A DNA stretch of 64,000 bases from Bolinopsis microptera (GCF_026151205.1 NC_087081.1:11657113-11721112); one strand, 5' to 3'; numbered from the stretch's first letter, positions 53,401 through 63,458 are shown. Notes: generated by a model from the letters alone, not told the origin. Program-made: numbers and translations.

Positions 53401-56400
53401 CACAGGGGGTGTACAGGGGGTGTACCCTGTTTCACAGGGGGTGTACAGGGGGTGTACCCTGTTTCACAGGGGGTGTACAGGGGGTGTACCCTGTTTCACA
53501 GGGGGTGTACAGGGGGTGTACCCTGTTTCACAGGGGGTGTACAGGGGGTGCACCCTGTTTCACAGATAAGGGTTATCTCAAAACCATCTCCAACAAGTAA
53601 ACCTGTATATGTTCCAACATAATTCCATGCTGAGTCGAGAGTAGTACAGTCAGCATATGTGGAGCCTGGTAGGAAGATAAGTAGCTAAATAGTGTAAGGA
53701 CTAAGGAGTAAGGATAAACGCAAAGAGCTAAACGATTCTAACTCACTAACTGCTTAGTTCCCGTCAAATTGGAAATGATAGAATACTTTAGTGAAGAAAT
53801 CTGATGGTTACCATGTCCTATTATCGCTATCTCATGAAATAAAAAATCCCAAACGCCGTTCGTTGGAGCTTGACTCTGTCTCCAATTTTACAGTCGGGTC
53901 CAGGTGGTACGTTGCCAGCATGCTTCTCGGAGGGTCTTGGAGCAATGTAATCATTTTCATGTGCACATGCAGAACAATGAGATAAATCTAGAAAGGAAAG
54001 TTGTCGTTTTTGGGTGCAGTTGTAATATGAGCTGCCGAGCTGGGTGCAGTTGTCGTTTTGGGATTGAAGCTGATGGGGCGCCCTGTTAACTAGGTAAAGT
54101 TACTCATATTATATGGTCGCCGGCTTCTGAACTGAAAAAAAAAGCTGAAATTGAGTGCTGATTGGGTGGTGAGTGAGGGCTTTTCGAGCAAACAGTGGCA
54201 TACAAAAAATCTAACTCTAGACTCTGTGTACCTAATCGTTAGTAAATTGAGGCCTTCATATCTCGCATCAATGTGACCGTCAAACAAGCAGAAAATTAGA
54301 AAAACAAGACAGTGTGCGATATAAGCAGTGAGATACTCAGCAACTGAGTGATTGTACAAATTAGAGACAAAAGTTGATCCAGAGTGGAAATGGTATTATG
54401 AATATTTGTCAGGGGTCAGCACGAGAATTGTATTCGTGAGAGGATTTAACACCAGCTACAAGCTCGAACTTAAGCCCGGTCTACGCCAAATAACGCCCCC
54501 TATATTTCCCTGTCCCACACCAGGGTTCGCAGTTTCTCTTAACAGTTTAAATATCATCTATCTTATTAAAGTAAAACTCTTCGATTTTAAACAACTAATC
54601 TAGAACGTACAGTCTTTACGTACAGCAGATTTATATAATAATAGCAATTTTCCAAAAATCATTAGAAATCAGCTTCGTAAGAAACAGCCCTCCATTTCTT
54701 GACACACAAAGTTATCGATATCTTTGTTACCCCTTTAGTCTTTAAGAACCTAATGAGTTCCTCCTCAGAAAACTTCAGGTAATTCTCACGAGTAATAAAT
54801 CCAATCTTCTCCGCCACTTTAGGTGTTACTAACTTACCTATCAACAACGGATGGGAGCTTTTATTTTTTTTCTGCAGCACACTCTCAAGCGAGACCGCCC
54901 TACCCCTTAACTCATCATACGACACTGCCTTCCCGTTTAAAACCCAACATATCGCAGTGCAGTCAGAGATAGCATCATGAAGTTCTAGAGGAGGTCCATC
55001 ACAGGAGTTGTAGTGACTCTCCAGGTTTCCCTGCTCCCCTCGCTGAGATAAAACTGTGCGGAGATCAGTGAAGTGAACACGTGATCTAACCCGGTCCATG
55101 AGATCTGGTTCACAGCAGATCTTGGAGTGGTGGAGTATGATGTGATTGTCAAAGCGAGAGTTATTGAATCCTACAAGAAGCACAGGAGGGTTGTCTTTCA
55201 GCAACCATTCCCACATGTTCGTTAAGGCCGCTTTAATCGGTAATGTTTCCAATTTTTCGTGGTTCCCCGGAGTGTCTGTTTCTTTAACAAGGTCCCCGTC
55301 TTCATCACGTGCTAGGTGGTGAACTCTTGAGGAATGTTGGGGTATTTCATTTGTAGGTGTGACATACTGGTTGAATTCCTGAACAAACCCCTCATCTGTG
55401 CTCCAGTTGAACCCTTTTACACCTATCTGGAATAGAAAATAGGATAAGTACCACCCCTTCATAGAGTTTATTAGTGAAACTCTGATCTCCAACTCAAGCA
55501 AATAAATTTAGCAGTTTGGATAATTAGAATTGTACTGTTCTTATAATTTCAGTGAAAATATGTGCATCAATCAAACACACTTTATCGTTATTACTCTTGT
55601 TATCAAACGGAAAATAACTAATATTTATTATTTATACCTGCAAGATATCACATCTGGTGGTCATCCCGTTTGTTTCTAAGTCAAATGCAAAAACAACCAC
55701 TCCGGGATCAGGATCTTGTTCCAACTGTAACAGTTCCACTTCTCTGCTGAACAGAGTCATTGTACCAGAGGAGCAGTCCTCCCTTCTTTAACTATTGGTA
55801 TGTCACGTGTCAATGTTGAAAATCATGTGCAGTAGGTTAACGTACTAAAGTTCACGAGATTTTATACAGATGCAATGTTCAGAAGCTGCAAAGAAAATAA
55901 AACCACAAACACATCCTACTAATTACTATACTGCTACAATGTAATTTTATCTTGTAATTTTATCTTGTGACGACAGATATTTCGTTTGTTCAGAGCGTGT
56001 CGAGGAGAAACACATATTGAACGAGCGGTTAATTACAGTGTACATTCGATATTCTGGCTGCAATTTTGCCTTATCTATTAGACAAGTAAGAACAAATTCA
56101 TAATAAAAACCAATATAATCATGTGCAAGTTAAACAAAAAGAGACGTAGCTCAGCAGTGTAACGAACAGAACAGACGACAACCTTATCTCGGTGTTACAC
56201 AATAAACACTATGTTTTAGATAAGCTACAAAATTTAGTGAACTGCGAGAAATATTTTTACTTGCATCACTAGTCACGATAAGAAGAAAAAGGATGAATAG
56301 TTTATTATATTGTGAAGCTATGAACCGCAAGAGTCTTTGTATAAACGTGTTCAATCACATATAAATATAAATAATTGGGAAGTGGGAACAGGGATAATAT

Positions 56401-59400
56401 TTCATTAAATTGCTTTTTGGTCCCAAGGTAGCATTTAGGAAAATTACATTATCTTAATTAGAATCCAGTTTTATCAGATAGATAAACTGATTATTTGATA
56501 ACTTATCATATATAAAATAAGAACACGCTGTTTAGTACTTTGCTGTACTACACATACTCCTAGGAGTAGTTCCTGAAAAGTCTTCGATTATGATCGGATC
56601 ATATTCGATATATCGACATCCTCCGGGGCGGCCGGGCGGTAACACAACTCCTGTCCGACAGCGACTCCTGTCCGACAGCGACTCCTGTCCGACAGCGACT
56701 CCTGTCCGACAGCGACTCCTGTCCGACAGCGACTCCTGTCCGAGAGCGACTCCTGTCCGACTGCGACTCCTGTCCGACAGCGACTCCTGTCCGACAGCGA
56801 CTCCTGTCCGACAGCGACTCCTGTCCGACAGCACTCCTGTCCGACAGCACTCCTGTCCGACAGCGACTCCTGTCCGACAGCACTCCTGTCCGACAGCGAC
56901 TCCTGTCCGACAGCGACTCCTGTCCGACAGCGACTCCTGTCCGACAGCGACTCCTGTCCGACTCCAGCGACTCCTGTCCAACAACACTATTTTCTTGTGT
57001 TCCGGGGCTATTGCGTACTTTGGTAGTACCAACACATGCGCCTTTAGGAATTTATACCTCTCTACAACTGGATTAAACGTTTCAGCTCATGCCTGTTTAA
57101 CTTATCGTATAATCAACCTTTATCTTATATAAAGTTAACACACGACCATCTTCAGATCACTGACAAGTTTGAACATCTCTGATGCAACCCAGGCTGGAAT
57201 ATTCCGATGTTGTGTACAGCAGAATCAAGACACGGCATTTTGCAAAGAGGTAAATTTCTAGGCTTGTAAATTAATATTTCATATACAATATAGGGGAACG
57301 ATGCTTCAAATTACGATTCAAAGAGGCAAGCGGTGAAGAAAATCGACCTTCGATAGTTATCCCTATAAAGCTACCGACTCCATGTATTTTAATTTATTTA
57401 CGTTTCTTGAGATAGGGCCATTTATTATTTTTTTAAAGCACCAGTCCTATTAACTTATCCAAGTTATTATCCTTCCAAGATGAGTTTCATCACAAATCCA
57501 CTACAATGGAAGAGTTTGTTGAGCAGAGTTTGTGATTTTTGTGAGTTTTTAGCAAAGTTTGTGAGTTTTGAGCAGAGTTTGTGAGTTTGGCTTTAAGTTT
57601 AAATAAACTGATAAAAGTCAGGCTCATAAACCTGGTATTTCAGGTAGAGTTAAGGGAGAGACCTGTAATAACAGGTCCTGAGGAAGAGCCTGTTAATATG
57701 TGGGGTGAGTACTTGTTGTAGGGGGGGGGGGGGGGGGGGCTTGTTGTATTTTAATACTTCGGGGGTCAAAGTAATATTGATATGTGACCTTTTTCATAAA
57801 TCCAAGTTCATGGGCAACGTCAGGGCCTCACAAAACATAATCTTAACTCAGTTACTCAGTGGTGACTACCATTGCGCCACCTACCACCATATCAAACCAT
57901 ACCGTACATTATCTTTGTTTAGATTTCAGATCTCTATGTAACAACTTATGAATAATGATGGACCAATTTGTCAATCTTACTACGTATCCCAGTAAAATGG
58001 CTGATAATCTTACAATATATTGGGTTTAGGACACTACGGCTGAGGAAACTACGGAGGGGGACGTAACGGCGGAAATTTTCCAAATTGATTGAGGAGCACT
58101 ACCCGGAGGCAGTACTCGGCACAAACTTAAAATATTCAATTACAATAAATTTAGAAATATACACACATGTATAAATATAATAACACTATTAGGAAATTTA
58201 AATAAATCTTGTCTCTTTACATACATTAGAACAGTGACACAGGGTGACAGGGCGCGCAGATATTTTATCAGGTTATAATGGCAGTGAAATCGCGCGGTGG
58301 CGTATAGCATTGTAAAAAATGTCGATGGTAGTCGTACTCGTATTTCGTTTTGAGGTAAATGTTTTGTTGCTCGTTGGTATCAACGTGTATAGGTTGGCGT
58401 ATAGATAAGGTTATTCTGTGACCATCTTTGGCTCTTCGCCCTTGCTGTTGGGCTCATTGGATAGATATCGGAACGGCCTAACAGTACTTCTAGATTTAAT
58501 GTTGAAATTAAACCGTAAAGTATGTTTTATTACACAAAACGTGCCATATCTCGCAGTTAGAGAGATCGGCAAAGCAATGAATACTGTTAGCAAAGATAGA
58601 AAGAAAGCGTTAGAGGGCAACAACTATAATAATTGTTACTAGCACGTACATTGTTACGTTACTATGGACCCTATTATAGTGGAACCACATATCGTGCCAT
58701 TACATATTACATAATAACCTGGGAGTGTTATCGCCGTTCAACATTTATATGATGCACCATAATGAACAAGATTTGAAATTAATAGGGGATGATTTCTCAA
58801 ATAACATATTATCATAATTTCCATCGACTCAAAGATACGAGAAACATCCGACTTATCAAACTTTTTCAAAATCGTAAAACTACAAATTCTGCATGAAATC
58901 TTTCCCCATAATCTATGTGGGGATACGTGCTTTGGTGAGGTCAATGTTAGTTAACATTGACCTCACTAAATTACATTGTTTACAGCGTAGGAGCTGATAG
59001 TTTAACAACTATATCTATATTAAACTAATTATTTTATCATCATATCATATGAAAGGTTGTTGATAAATGAATGATCGTTGTGAAAAGTCCCTAATTAGGA
59101 ATATCTAAGATGGATAATACGTGAGGTGCAATGTAATTGTAGTGACCTAATTTCGCGCCTCTAAATTTTTCAAGTCACCACAATCTGTAATTCTCCTATT
59201 ATTGTACCAAAAGTCGTAAAGTAACTCGACCCTGACTAAAACTTCTTTCTTGTAAGCATTTACAAACCCCCCAGGCGGTTTACGTATTATGTTAAAGCCC
59301 CCTACTGAGATGGATACATGAGGTGCAATGCTTTATAATCACCTCATTCCGAGCCAATATCTAGATGTTTCAAGTCACCATAATAAGTGACACTCCTGTT

Positions 59401-62400
59401 CTTGTATCAAATGTTGTGAGGTAACTCGACCCCTGAGATCTTGCTCCTCATACCTTCGGGACTTATCGGGTCATCTTTCATGGTACTGGCCAGTGATTCA
59501 TTATATACTGCCTGGTACTTCAGGTGATGCTGTAAACGGTCATTCTAGCGTAATCCTGTCAGATATCTTGCTATATCAAACGGTGTCATGTCACGTGGTG
59601 TGACGTCATGTCACGTGGTGTGACACCGTATCACGTGGGGCATTGTCCCAGTTGGTGCAGATGAAAGTTCGTTAGAATATTTACGAGTGTTAGGTTCCCT
59701 AAGCCGGCTTTTCTGGAGGTATCTCGACTCATATATTCGTTTGTGTTTCGAGTCCAAATTATTATATTATAAATGCTGGCAGCTGAATCGTAATTGCTGG
59801 TGGGTACTGGTTCCATTTAAATTAAAATAGATAGTGTTTGTTGAGATTTAAGTATTAGGCTCGTGGACTTATTTACATCGTTAAATCTTACTGCTTTTGT
59901 CGATTGCAGCAGTCTGCTGGATTTTGTTTTAGGGGCCATCTACTTAGGACATCCGGTTAACCGGGAAGGAGGGGGTGGTTTTGGAATTTCGGACAAATCC
60001 GGACAGGGAGAGGGGGGAGTGGGGTGGTTTCTGAAAATCTGGACGTCCGGAAATTTTGGCAGAATTAACGAAAAAATCCCATTTATTTCAACTCTTTGAC
60101 ACTAGTTACTTTGTAAGTTTAGATCCCTGTCTTTTGAACGAGAAGTCGATTCCCAAAGCAGCTCATGAGAGCTGAGTTTTATTCGTACTCTTAAAAGTAG
60201 CTGGAAACCCGGACGTCCGGGGGAGGGGGGGGGGGGGGGGTGGTTTTGAAAATTCGGACACAGTACCCGGACAGGGGGAGGGGGTGGTCTGAAAATCTGC
60301 GATTTTGGCGGACGTCCTAAGTAGATGGCCCCTTAGTTTCATCATTGTCATTCCAGCTATTTTAACTAAGTTAACCTTACGTTGATTCTTACTTCCTATA
60401 AAGTCGTTGGGATACATTTTGTCCTCCCCCTCAAATGCCCCAGTAGATTTCTGTACCTGTATACTGTATACTGTATAGAGTGTATACTGTATACTGTATA
60501 TAAGGGTAAGCGTGGCTCATTGTTACTTCACTGTACGAAATGTACCTGGATTCTATGTACCTGGATTGTGCTATGTACCTGGATTGTGCTATGTACCTGG
60601 ATTGTGCTATGTACCTGGATTCTATGTACCTGGATTCTATGTACCTGGATTCTATGTACCTGGATTCTATGTACCTGGATTCTATGTACCTGGATTCTAT
60701 GTACCTGGATTGTGCTATGTACCTGGATTGTGCTATGTACCTGGATTGTGCTATGTACCTGGATTGTGCTATGGCCCATTGAGAACAGTGGTCAGTGTTA
60801 CTCCTGTATATTACCAGATCTGAGAGCAGATTCTAAATTCCAACGACTTTTGTTCAGTTACAGGCAGTAAGCATGGTAGTATATTGTAGTATATACATAT
60901 ATATAGTGATATACTATATAGTATATAGTGATATACCATATAGTGGTATACACTATATTATAGTAGTATGCAGTGGATGAACTGTGTTAGCTGTCTTGGT
61001 GCATTGTGATCAACTGTGCACCAAATGTGTCTTTACATTACTCTCTGAACTCTTGCTTGAAGGAACCCCTTTCTTCCACAGTTAGATGGTTCTAAAATTG
61101 GTAAAAACAATTTGGTCTGATTTGGAACCAGTTCAAGTGGTTTCAAATAACAACACAATATATCGCACCAATATTGTATTGTCCACAGTTTGTCTTGGCT
61201 TTTGCTTAATCATGCTTATCCGTTTTATTGCGGCATGTTAGCATGTATCAATCCTTGGCCCAGGGCCAATTCTACCAGTACAGGGCCCTGTTTATAATTA
61301 AATTTCTGCTAACAAACAATTTGTTGGCCGCTTTACTGTAAGGTTGTCGTTTGAGAGGAAACGTCGAGAAACGACCATTTTTCGAATTCTGAGTTTAGCT
61401 TCATTGTTATTTATCTACTAAATTCTGTGGAGAGATAACTTAATGTATAAACATAACTTAATATATAAATAACTTACATATACAACTTATATTTATAACT
61501 TATAAGTACAAATTGAGACATGATTGCTTTACTTACTGCCGTATATTGAAGTTATTTTAACCCACAAATACATAAAGCATGGTTCGACTGCGAAGAAGAG
61601 CCACTTACAAACCTTGGGAAGGTGGGGCACTGTGACCAATTAAATAATTAGCTAATTACTAATTACCAATTTAAAACTTCAACAGAACAGAAGGAACAAC
61701 TGATTATATAGTCAAATGTACGATTTGTCTATCGTTATTTTGTCTGCGATGAAACAATTGAATATAGAAGATAGTATGCATGAATACTTGAAGTGTTAGA
61801 GACAATAAAATTCATTTATTTTATGACTTTGACACCACTTGTGGGACCACATTTTGGAACCTAAACCTCTTATTTCTTGGCCGATTTGTTATTTCTTCAT
61901 ATTGGCCAATTTGTTATTTCTTCATATTGGCCAAAAGGCCATAAACATAAAAGCATTCGACCCAACAATGTGATTTCGTGATGTCAGTAAAATGGCAACA
62001 GATAAACCTACACATATATATACACAGATACGCGTCTCACATTACATACAGTAAGATGGCTCAGTTATTCCTACTAGTGCCGATCAATTGTCGAAATGAA
62101 AAGACCCCCCATTTCATTTAAGATACAGTATGATACTGTGTCACCCTGTCCCCTTAAAACTTAGAAAGCAGGCACTTAGCCACTATTCGTAGACACTAGC
62201 CACTGGGCAGCTACACCATTCTCATATTTGAATTTTGATGCTACTAAACATTTTACAGTAAAAGTGATTTCCTACAATTATTGAAAAGTTATAAAAGTTA
62301 AAAGTAACATTTACAAATTACGATTTGCTTTCAGTTAAAGACTATAAAACTTAACCCGCTTTATATACTAATAACTAATAACTAATTACTAGTTACTAAT

Positions 62401-63458
62401 AACTAATATATTATTTCAGAGAGACAGGAGAAACTGACTATCGGTCTGATATGTGGCGGAGTAGCCCTGGTGGTTGTCCTCATTATAGTTGGGGTTGTTT
62501 GTTACTGGAGGAGAAAAAGAGCCAAGAAGCTCTCTACCAATGTAAGTTTATCTCTCAAACTTGGGTTAATATTTTAAATATTTTTATTTTTAAAAGAGAG
62601 GCTGGCCCTGGTTGGCCCACGAGAGGATAGCATATGAATGCTTTGCCTACCTCTGGGGTATGGCAGTCCTGTGGGAGGATGCCAGTGGAATGAAGATGTG
62701 TAATCAAGGATGATGGTAAGTGTTGTGGGGTGTGTCATAGATAAACGCTTAAGTGGTGGTTGAGTGTGGAAGAGAGAGGCGAAACAAGACGGCGTTAAAG
62801 TAGTCGCTATGTTACACCTGTCTGGTCCAACTTGGGTTAATTTGTTATTAAGTGTCTATAATTGCCGTCATTGTCGTCATTGTCGTCATTGTACCCGTAA
62901 GGTTATGTCATCTAAATTTGACGTTTTACATTGGTATACTTTTTAGTACTTGTTTAGCTGTTTAAGCTTGGATCAGTCTAAATAGTTCAATTAATTAACT
63001 GATTCAAAATCAGTCAATTAATAATTTACTGGACAAAAGTGTAACTTCAACTTTACTTAGATAATACATAATTTGCTTTGTAATTTAACTTAGTGAACTA
63101 TAAAGGGGTTCATATTCGTGTTTAGCCACTAATTAATGAGCCCTGGGTGGCTGGGTAGGGACCGGACTCCAGTAACTTTTATTTACTGTGTTCAAACATT
63201 CCAGAAGTCTCTAGAAGAATGCATAATACTGGGTGGCCCAAAGTTTACCGCCCACACGCAACCCTGTAATAACTCACTTAATTCTTGTCAAAATTGGACG
63301 GGAATTTCAGGGGATGGAGATATGAGGTTTCCAGGAGGTTTCAAAAAAAATTGTTGATCACATGGCCTGAATCATTCCATAAATTCCTATCTATTCAGGG
63401 GAGTGCTGAACCAGCGTACGCTGTTGTAGAAACTGTTCCAAAAGCTCCAAAAGCCAAG
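41459..63458 (+). CDS. Type I transmembrane receptor with about seven Ig-like domains (3' end outside window)
   Basis: Twenty exons join with GT-AG borders and consistent phase: 41459-41481, 41607-41923, 42165-42256, 42318-42464, 42585-42774, 42945-43033, 43322-43441, 45576-45675, 47352-47472, 47710-47861, 48417-48535, 48894-49027, 49213-49325, 50671-50817, 50967-51122, 51865-52030, 57156-57249, 57644-57704, 62420-62541 and 63399-63458. The total of 2523 nt is exactly 841 codons. The order is signal peptide, Ig-like domains, transmembrane helix, basic stop-transfer, and a tail with a Tyr motif. Most Ig domains are split by introns at phase 0 or 2 and bounded by phase-1 introns. It would act at the cell surface in binding or recognition, but the ligand is unknown. 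The exon 42165-42256 and its 61-bp intron are the weakest part of the model. Confidence 0.85.
41607..41923 (+). CDS. Ig domain 1 exon
   Basis: The single-exon domain FSFLQQPISQSVEHGSSVTF, then NCTAKYEQYSVRYRWYRLSE and LLFQCRAESEGQVIYSD. The Cys - Trp - Cys core of an Ig fold is complete. The end is phase 1 (GCTT/GTAAGT). An alternative acceptor eight bases inside (exon from 41615) would give phase 1 instead of 2. Confidence 0.85.
42165..42774 (+). CDS. Ig domain 2 (three exons)
   Basis: Exons 42165-42256, 42318-42464 and 42585-42774. Contains FEVVWFKGGQNVSQF, then LAEDQATYFCKVVQ, the classical C-terminal D-x-A-x-Y-x-C of an Ig domain. The expected first Cys is not in its usual place before the Trp. 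A Cys occurs earlier (STLSCNEQ), about 40 residues away, so either the domain is atypical or the first exon is misjoined. Confidence 0.7.
42945..45675 (+). CDS. Ig domain 3 (three exons)
   Basis: Exons 42945-43033, 43322-43441 and 45576-45675. Reads NEVKVGSNITLLCGG, SYTWYKEDIIIAKG and GKFQCAVRCGSDMVTD. Core Cys, Trp and Cys are present, plus an extra Cys pair (GYCSR and VRCGS) that could form a second disulfide. The 2.1-kb intron between the last two exons carries a SINE. Confidence 0.85.
44545..45269. mobile_element. tRNA-derived SINE (44617 to about 45017) within 40-bp direct repeats
   Basis: A tRNA-like head at 44617-44700 (AGTGGCGCAGTTCGTTAG A box; GGTTGCGGGTTCGATTCCC B box; ends pair as AGTGG/CCACT). 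A body of about 300 bp follows, ending in an (AAGTA)n-like tail at 45000-45017. A 40-bp sequence, GACCAAGCTGTTCTACATTT..., ending GTGTTACAT, occurs on both sides (44547-44585 and 45231-45269). That is too long for an ordinary target duplication and suggests a local duplication or a larger insertion. Lies in an intron of the Ig receptor. Because of its tail it is a SINE, not a working tRNA gene. Confidence 0.8.
45676..47351. other. Intron of Ig receptor, nothing recognised
   Basis: No exon or repeat family seen. A local direct duplication of GATATCGTGCCACCTTGC-like sequence lies near 46463 and 46507. Confidence 0.5.
47352..47861 (+). CDS. Ig domain 4 (two exons)
   Basis: Exons 47352-47472 and 47710-47861. 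Reads TTLGNIQIPCSVLNPAQFRR, VYYYNGEEIEVPITV and SGVVQCAFLDKLTQ. Two core Cys are present, and the usual Trp is replaced within the VYYYNG strand. The final bases and donor (ATCATAG/GTTTGT) form the first unit of the adjacent 35-bp minisatellite. Confidence 0.82.
47832..48322 (+). repeat. 35-bp minisatellite, about 14 units, spanning an exon/intron border
   Basis: Unit CAGAGACTCACTCAGATCGC plus TATCATAGGTTTGTT. The first unit is the coding end and donor of the Ig4 exon; the rest is in the intron. Nearly perfect copies; one unit reads GGGACTC near 47940. The unit length is not a multiple of three. Confidence 0.95.
48417..49325 (+). CDS. Ig-like domain 5 (three exons, divergent)
   Basis: Exons 48417-48535, 48894-49027 and 49213-49325. 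Reads SVTFSFNVTCPGNVQ, VCEDGVGRYFNEECTV, YTISIDNFTQVNERTYRLEV and EASVRLIL. The strand pattern is Ig-like (Y-T-I-S-I-x-N-x-x-x-x-x-E-x-x-Y), but the central Trp and the last Cys are absent. Two extra Cys sit in the middle. Splices are clean and in phase. Confidence 0.75.
48553..48615 (+). repeat. Three-copy CACAATATCACGTGACGTCAT repeat
   Basis: A 20-21-bp unit repeated in the intron just after an Ig5 exon. Each unit holds CACGTG and TGACGTCA-like palindromes. It is short, so function is not inferred. Confidence 0.75.
49326..50670. other. Intron of Ig receptor with a short hairpin
   Basis: TTACACCTATGAC (about 50165) pairs with GTCATAGGTGTAA (about 50191). No exon or other element seen. Confidence 0.5.
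50671..51122 (+). CDS. Ig domain 6 (two exons)
   Basis: Exons 50671-50817 and 50967-51122. Reads KSVTLTCTGTGFPVPDIQFF, KDDKPLGNW, LSRYSDSGEYSCRGFS. This is the most canonical domain of the protein (I-set-like GxPxPxIxFxKD and the DSGEYSC signature), although the Trp after the first Cys is Phe. Both ends are phase 1. Confidence 0.9.
51123..51864. other. Intron of Ig receptor, nothing recognised
   Basis: AT-rich, no repeat family or exon identified. Confidence 0.45.
51865..57704 (+). CDS. Ig domain 7 (three exons, split by a 5.1-kb intron)
   Basis: Exons 51865-52030, 57156-57249 and 57644-57704. Reads AISSLICTAEGNTNPDKVYW, SLTSLNISDATQAGIFRCCV, FCKEVELRERPVITG. The core Cys, Trp and Cys are present. 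The middle intron contains the antisense exonuclease gene and two minisatellites. Confidence 0.82.
52270..52878 (+). CDS. Unrecognised ORF in an intron (148 aa plus possible upstream part)
   Basis: The open frame 52432-52878 has varied composition (LNPILNQRGQVLEESRYIL, LVGPFKEFDAGSRLTSLLIP, VWLQTTLTSIDMYDIQVIIQ) unlike shadow frames. An adjacent frame at about 52276-52386 (SPQEVEYAALNDAIESYINL, stop at 52384) also looks protein-like, as if one coding sequence were broken by a stop and a shift. No family recognised. It could be a mobile-element or virus-derived relic, or a retrogene fragment. The strand is the same as that of the Ig receptor. Confidence 0.35.
53286..53565 (+). repeat. 32-bp minisatellite, about 9 units
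   Basis: Unit ACAGGGGGTGTACCCTGTTT plus CACAGGGGGTGT, with a CTTTG/CCCTG variant. Open frames across it are spurious (CFTGGVQGVY repeats). Located in the large intron of the Ig receptor. The sequence 53566-54661 holds nothing recognised. Confidence 0.93.
54662..55760 (-). CDS. DEDDh-family 3'-5' exonuclease (two exons, 295 aa, complete)
   Basis: Minus-strand exon 1 is 55760-55638 (ATG at 55760, 41 codons, phase 0) and exon 2 is 55426-54662 (254 codons plus stop). The 211-bp intron has GTATAA...TTCCAG borders. Motif ExoI is FDLETNG (D27, E29), ExoII is VGFNNSRFDNHI (D134), and ExoIII is HDAISDC (H191, D196). All four acidic residues and the His of the DnaQ-like DEDDh fold are present, so an active metal-dependent nuclease is expected. 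The extra C-terminal ~100 residues (KLVTPKVAEKIGFITREN...) are not recognised. The length fits small stand-alone exonucleases such as TREX-like or PLEX9.1-like proteins. Assignment to one of these is uncertain. It lies antisense inside an intron of the Ig receptor and may share no regulation with it. Confidence 0.88.
55761..56640. other. Upstream flank of the exonuclease gene
   Basis: No assigned promoter motif. AT-rich, no exon of the Ig receptor found. Confidence 0.4.
56646..56980 (+). repeat. 17-bp minisatellite (CTCCTGTCCGACAGCGA), about 20 units
   Basis: Regular units, some shortened to 15 bp (lacking GA before CTCC). Spurious frames read SDSDSCPTATPVRQ and its reverse. In the large Ig7 intron, 180 bases before the next exon. 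Confidence 0.95.
57705..59931. other. Intron of Ig receptor (left part) with poly-G and a palindrome
   Basis: A poly-G run of 19 at 57721-57739. A near-perfect palindrome GTGAGGTCAATGTTA / TAACATTGACCTCAC at about 58934-58965. A direct pair GTCATGTCACGTGGTGTGAC near 59586 and 59605. No exon found. Confidence 0.55.
59932..60332. mobile_element. Harbinger-like MITE, about 400 bp, TTA target duplication
   Basis: The left end GGGGCCATCTACTTAGGAC is matched inverted by GTCCTAAGTAGATGGCCCC at the right end. TTA flanks both sides, the 3-bp TWA duplication typical of PIF/Harbinger elements. The interior is G-rich, with repeats of GGACAGGGGGAGGGGGTGGT type and further inverted symmetry (GGTGGTTTTGGAATTTCGGA against its right-side partner). 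No transposase. A relative is at 6182. Confidence 0.85.
60540..60772 (+). repeat. 15/18-bp minisatellite (TATGTACCTGGATTC / TATGTACCTGGATTGTGC)
   Basis: About fourteen units. The two lengths occur in blocks: 18-mers, then 15-mers, then 18-mers. Multiples of three keep all frames open, which explains the repetitive peptides (YVPGF/YVPGLC). In an intron, so not coding in the receptor. Confidence 0.93.
60773..62419. other. Intron of Ig receptor (right part)
   Basis: TATA-type alternating tract at 60880-60960. The dispersed motif TTGACACCACTTG at about 61831. No exon recognised. Confidence 0.5.
62420..62541 (+). CDS. Transmembrane exon of the Ig receptor
   Basis: Encodes ERQEKLTIGLICGG then VALVVVLIIVGVVCYW followed by RRKRAKKLSTN: one hydrophobic helix of about 23 residues and a basic stop-transfer signal, so the N-terminus is outside. 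Phase 1 in, phase 0 out (ACCAAT/GTAAG). Confidence 0.92.
62542..63398. other. Intron between the transmembrane and tail exons
   Basis: No further exon recognised. A short TGTCGTCAT triplicate near 62866-62892. Confidence 0.5.
63399..63458 (+). CDS. First cytoplasmic-tail exon of the Ig receptor
   Basis: GSAEPAYAVVETVPKAPKAK, in phase 0 on both sides. P-A-Y-A-V-V resembles, but does not meet, an ITIM (I/V/L/S-x-Y-x-x-V/L), because Pro takes the -2 position. E-x-x-Y-x-V and a Lys/Pro-rich run follow. Further tail exons should lie beyond the gap. Confidence 0.7.

Noticed and set aside
53231-53622. Repetitive secreted protein (CFTGGVQGVY units)
   Set aside because: 32-bp minisatellite in an intron. 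The frame is kept open by chance, with no signal peptide or splice support.
56532-57132. SDRSRCRTGV repeat protein on either strand
   Set aside because: 17-bp minisatellite. Both strands are open for compositional reasons.
58030-58092. Alternative receptor exon DTTAEETTEGDVTAEIFQID ending in a stop
   Set aside because: The acceptor phase (0) does not match the preceding phase-1 donor, so joining would shift frame.
60382-60870. Repetitive 162-aa ORF (CTWIVL units)
   Set aside because: 15/18-bp minisatellite whose units are multiples of three, inside a receptor intron.
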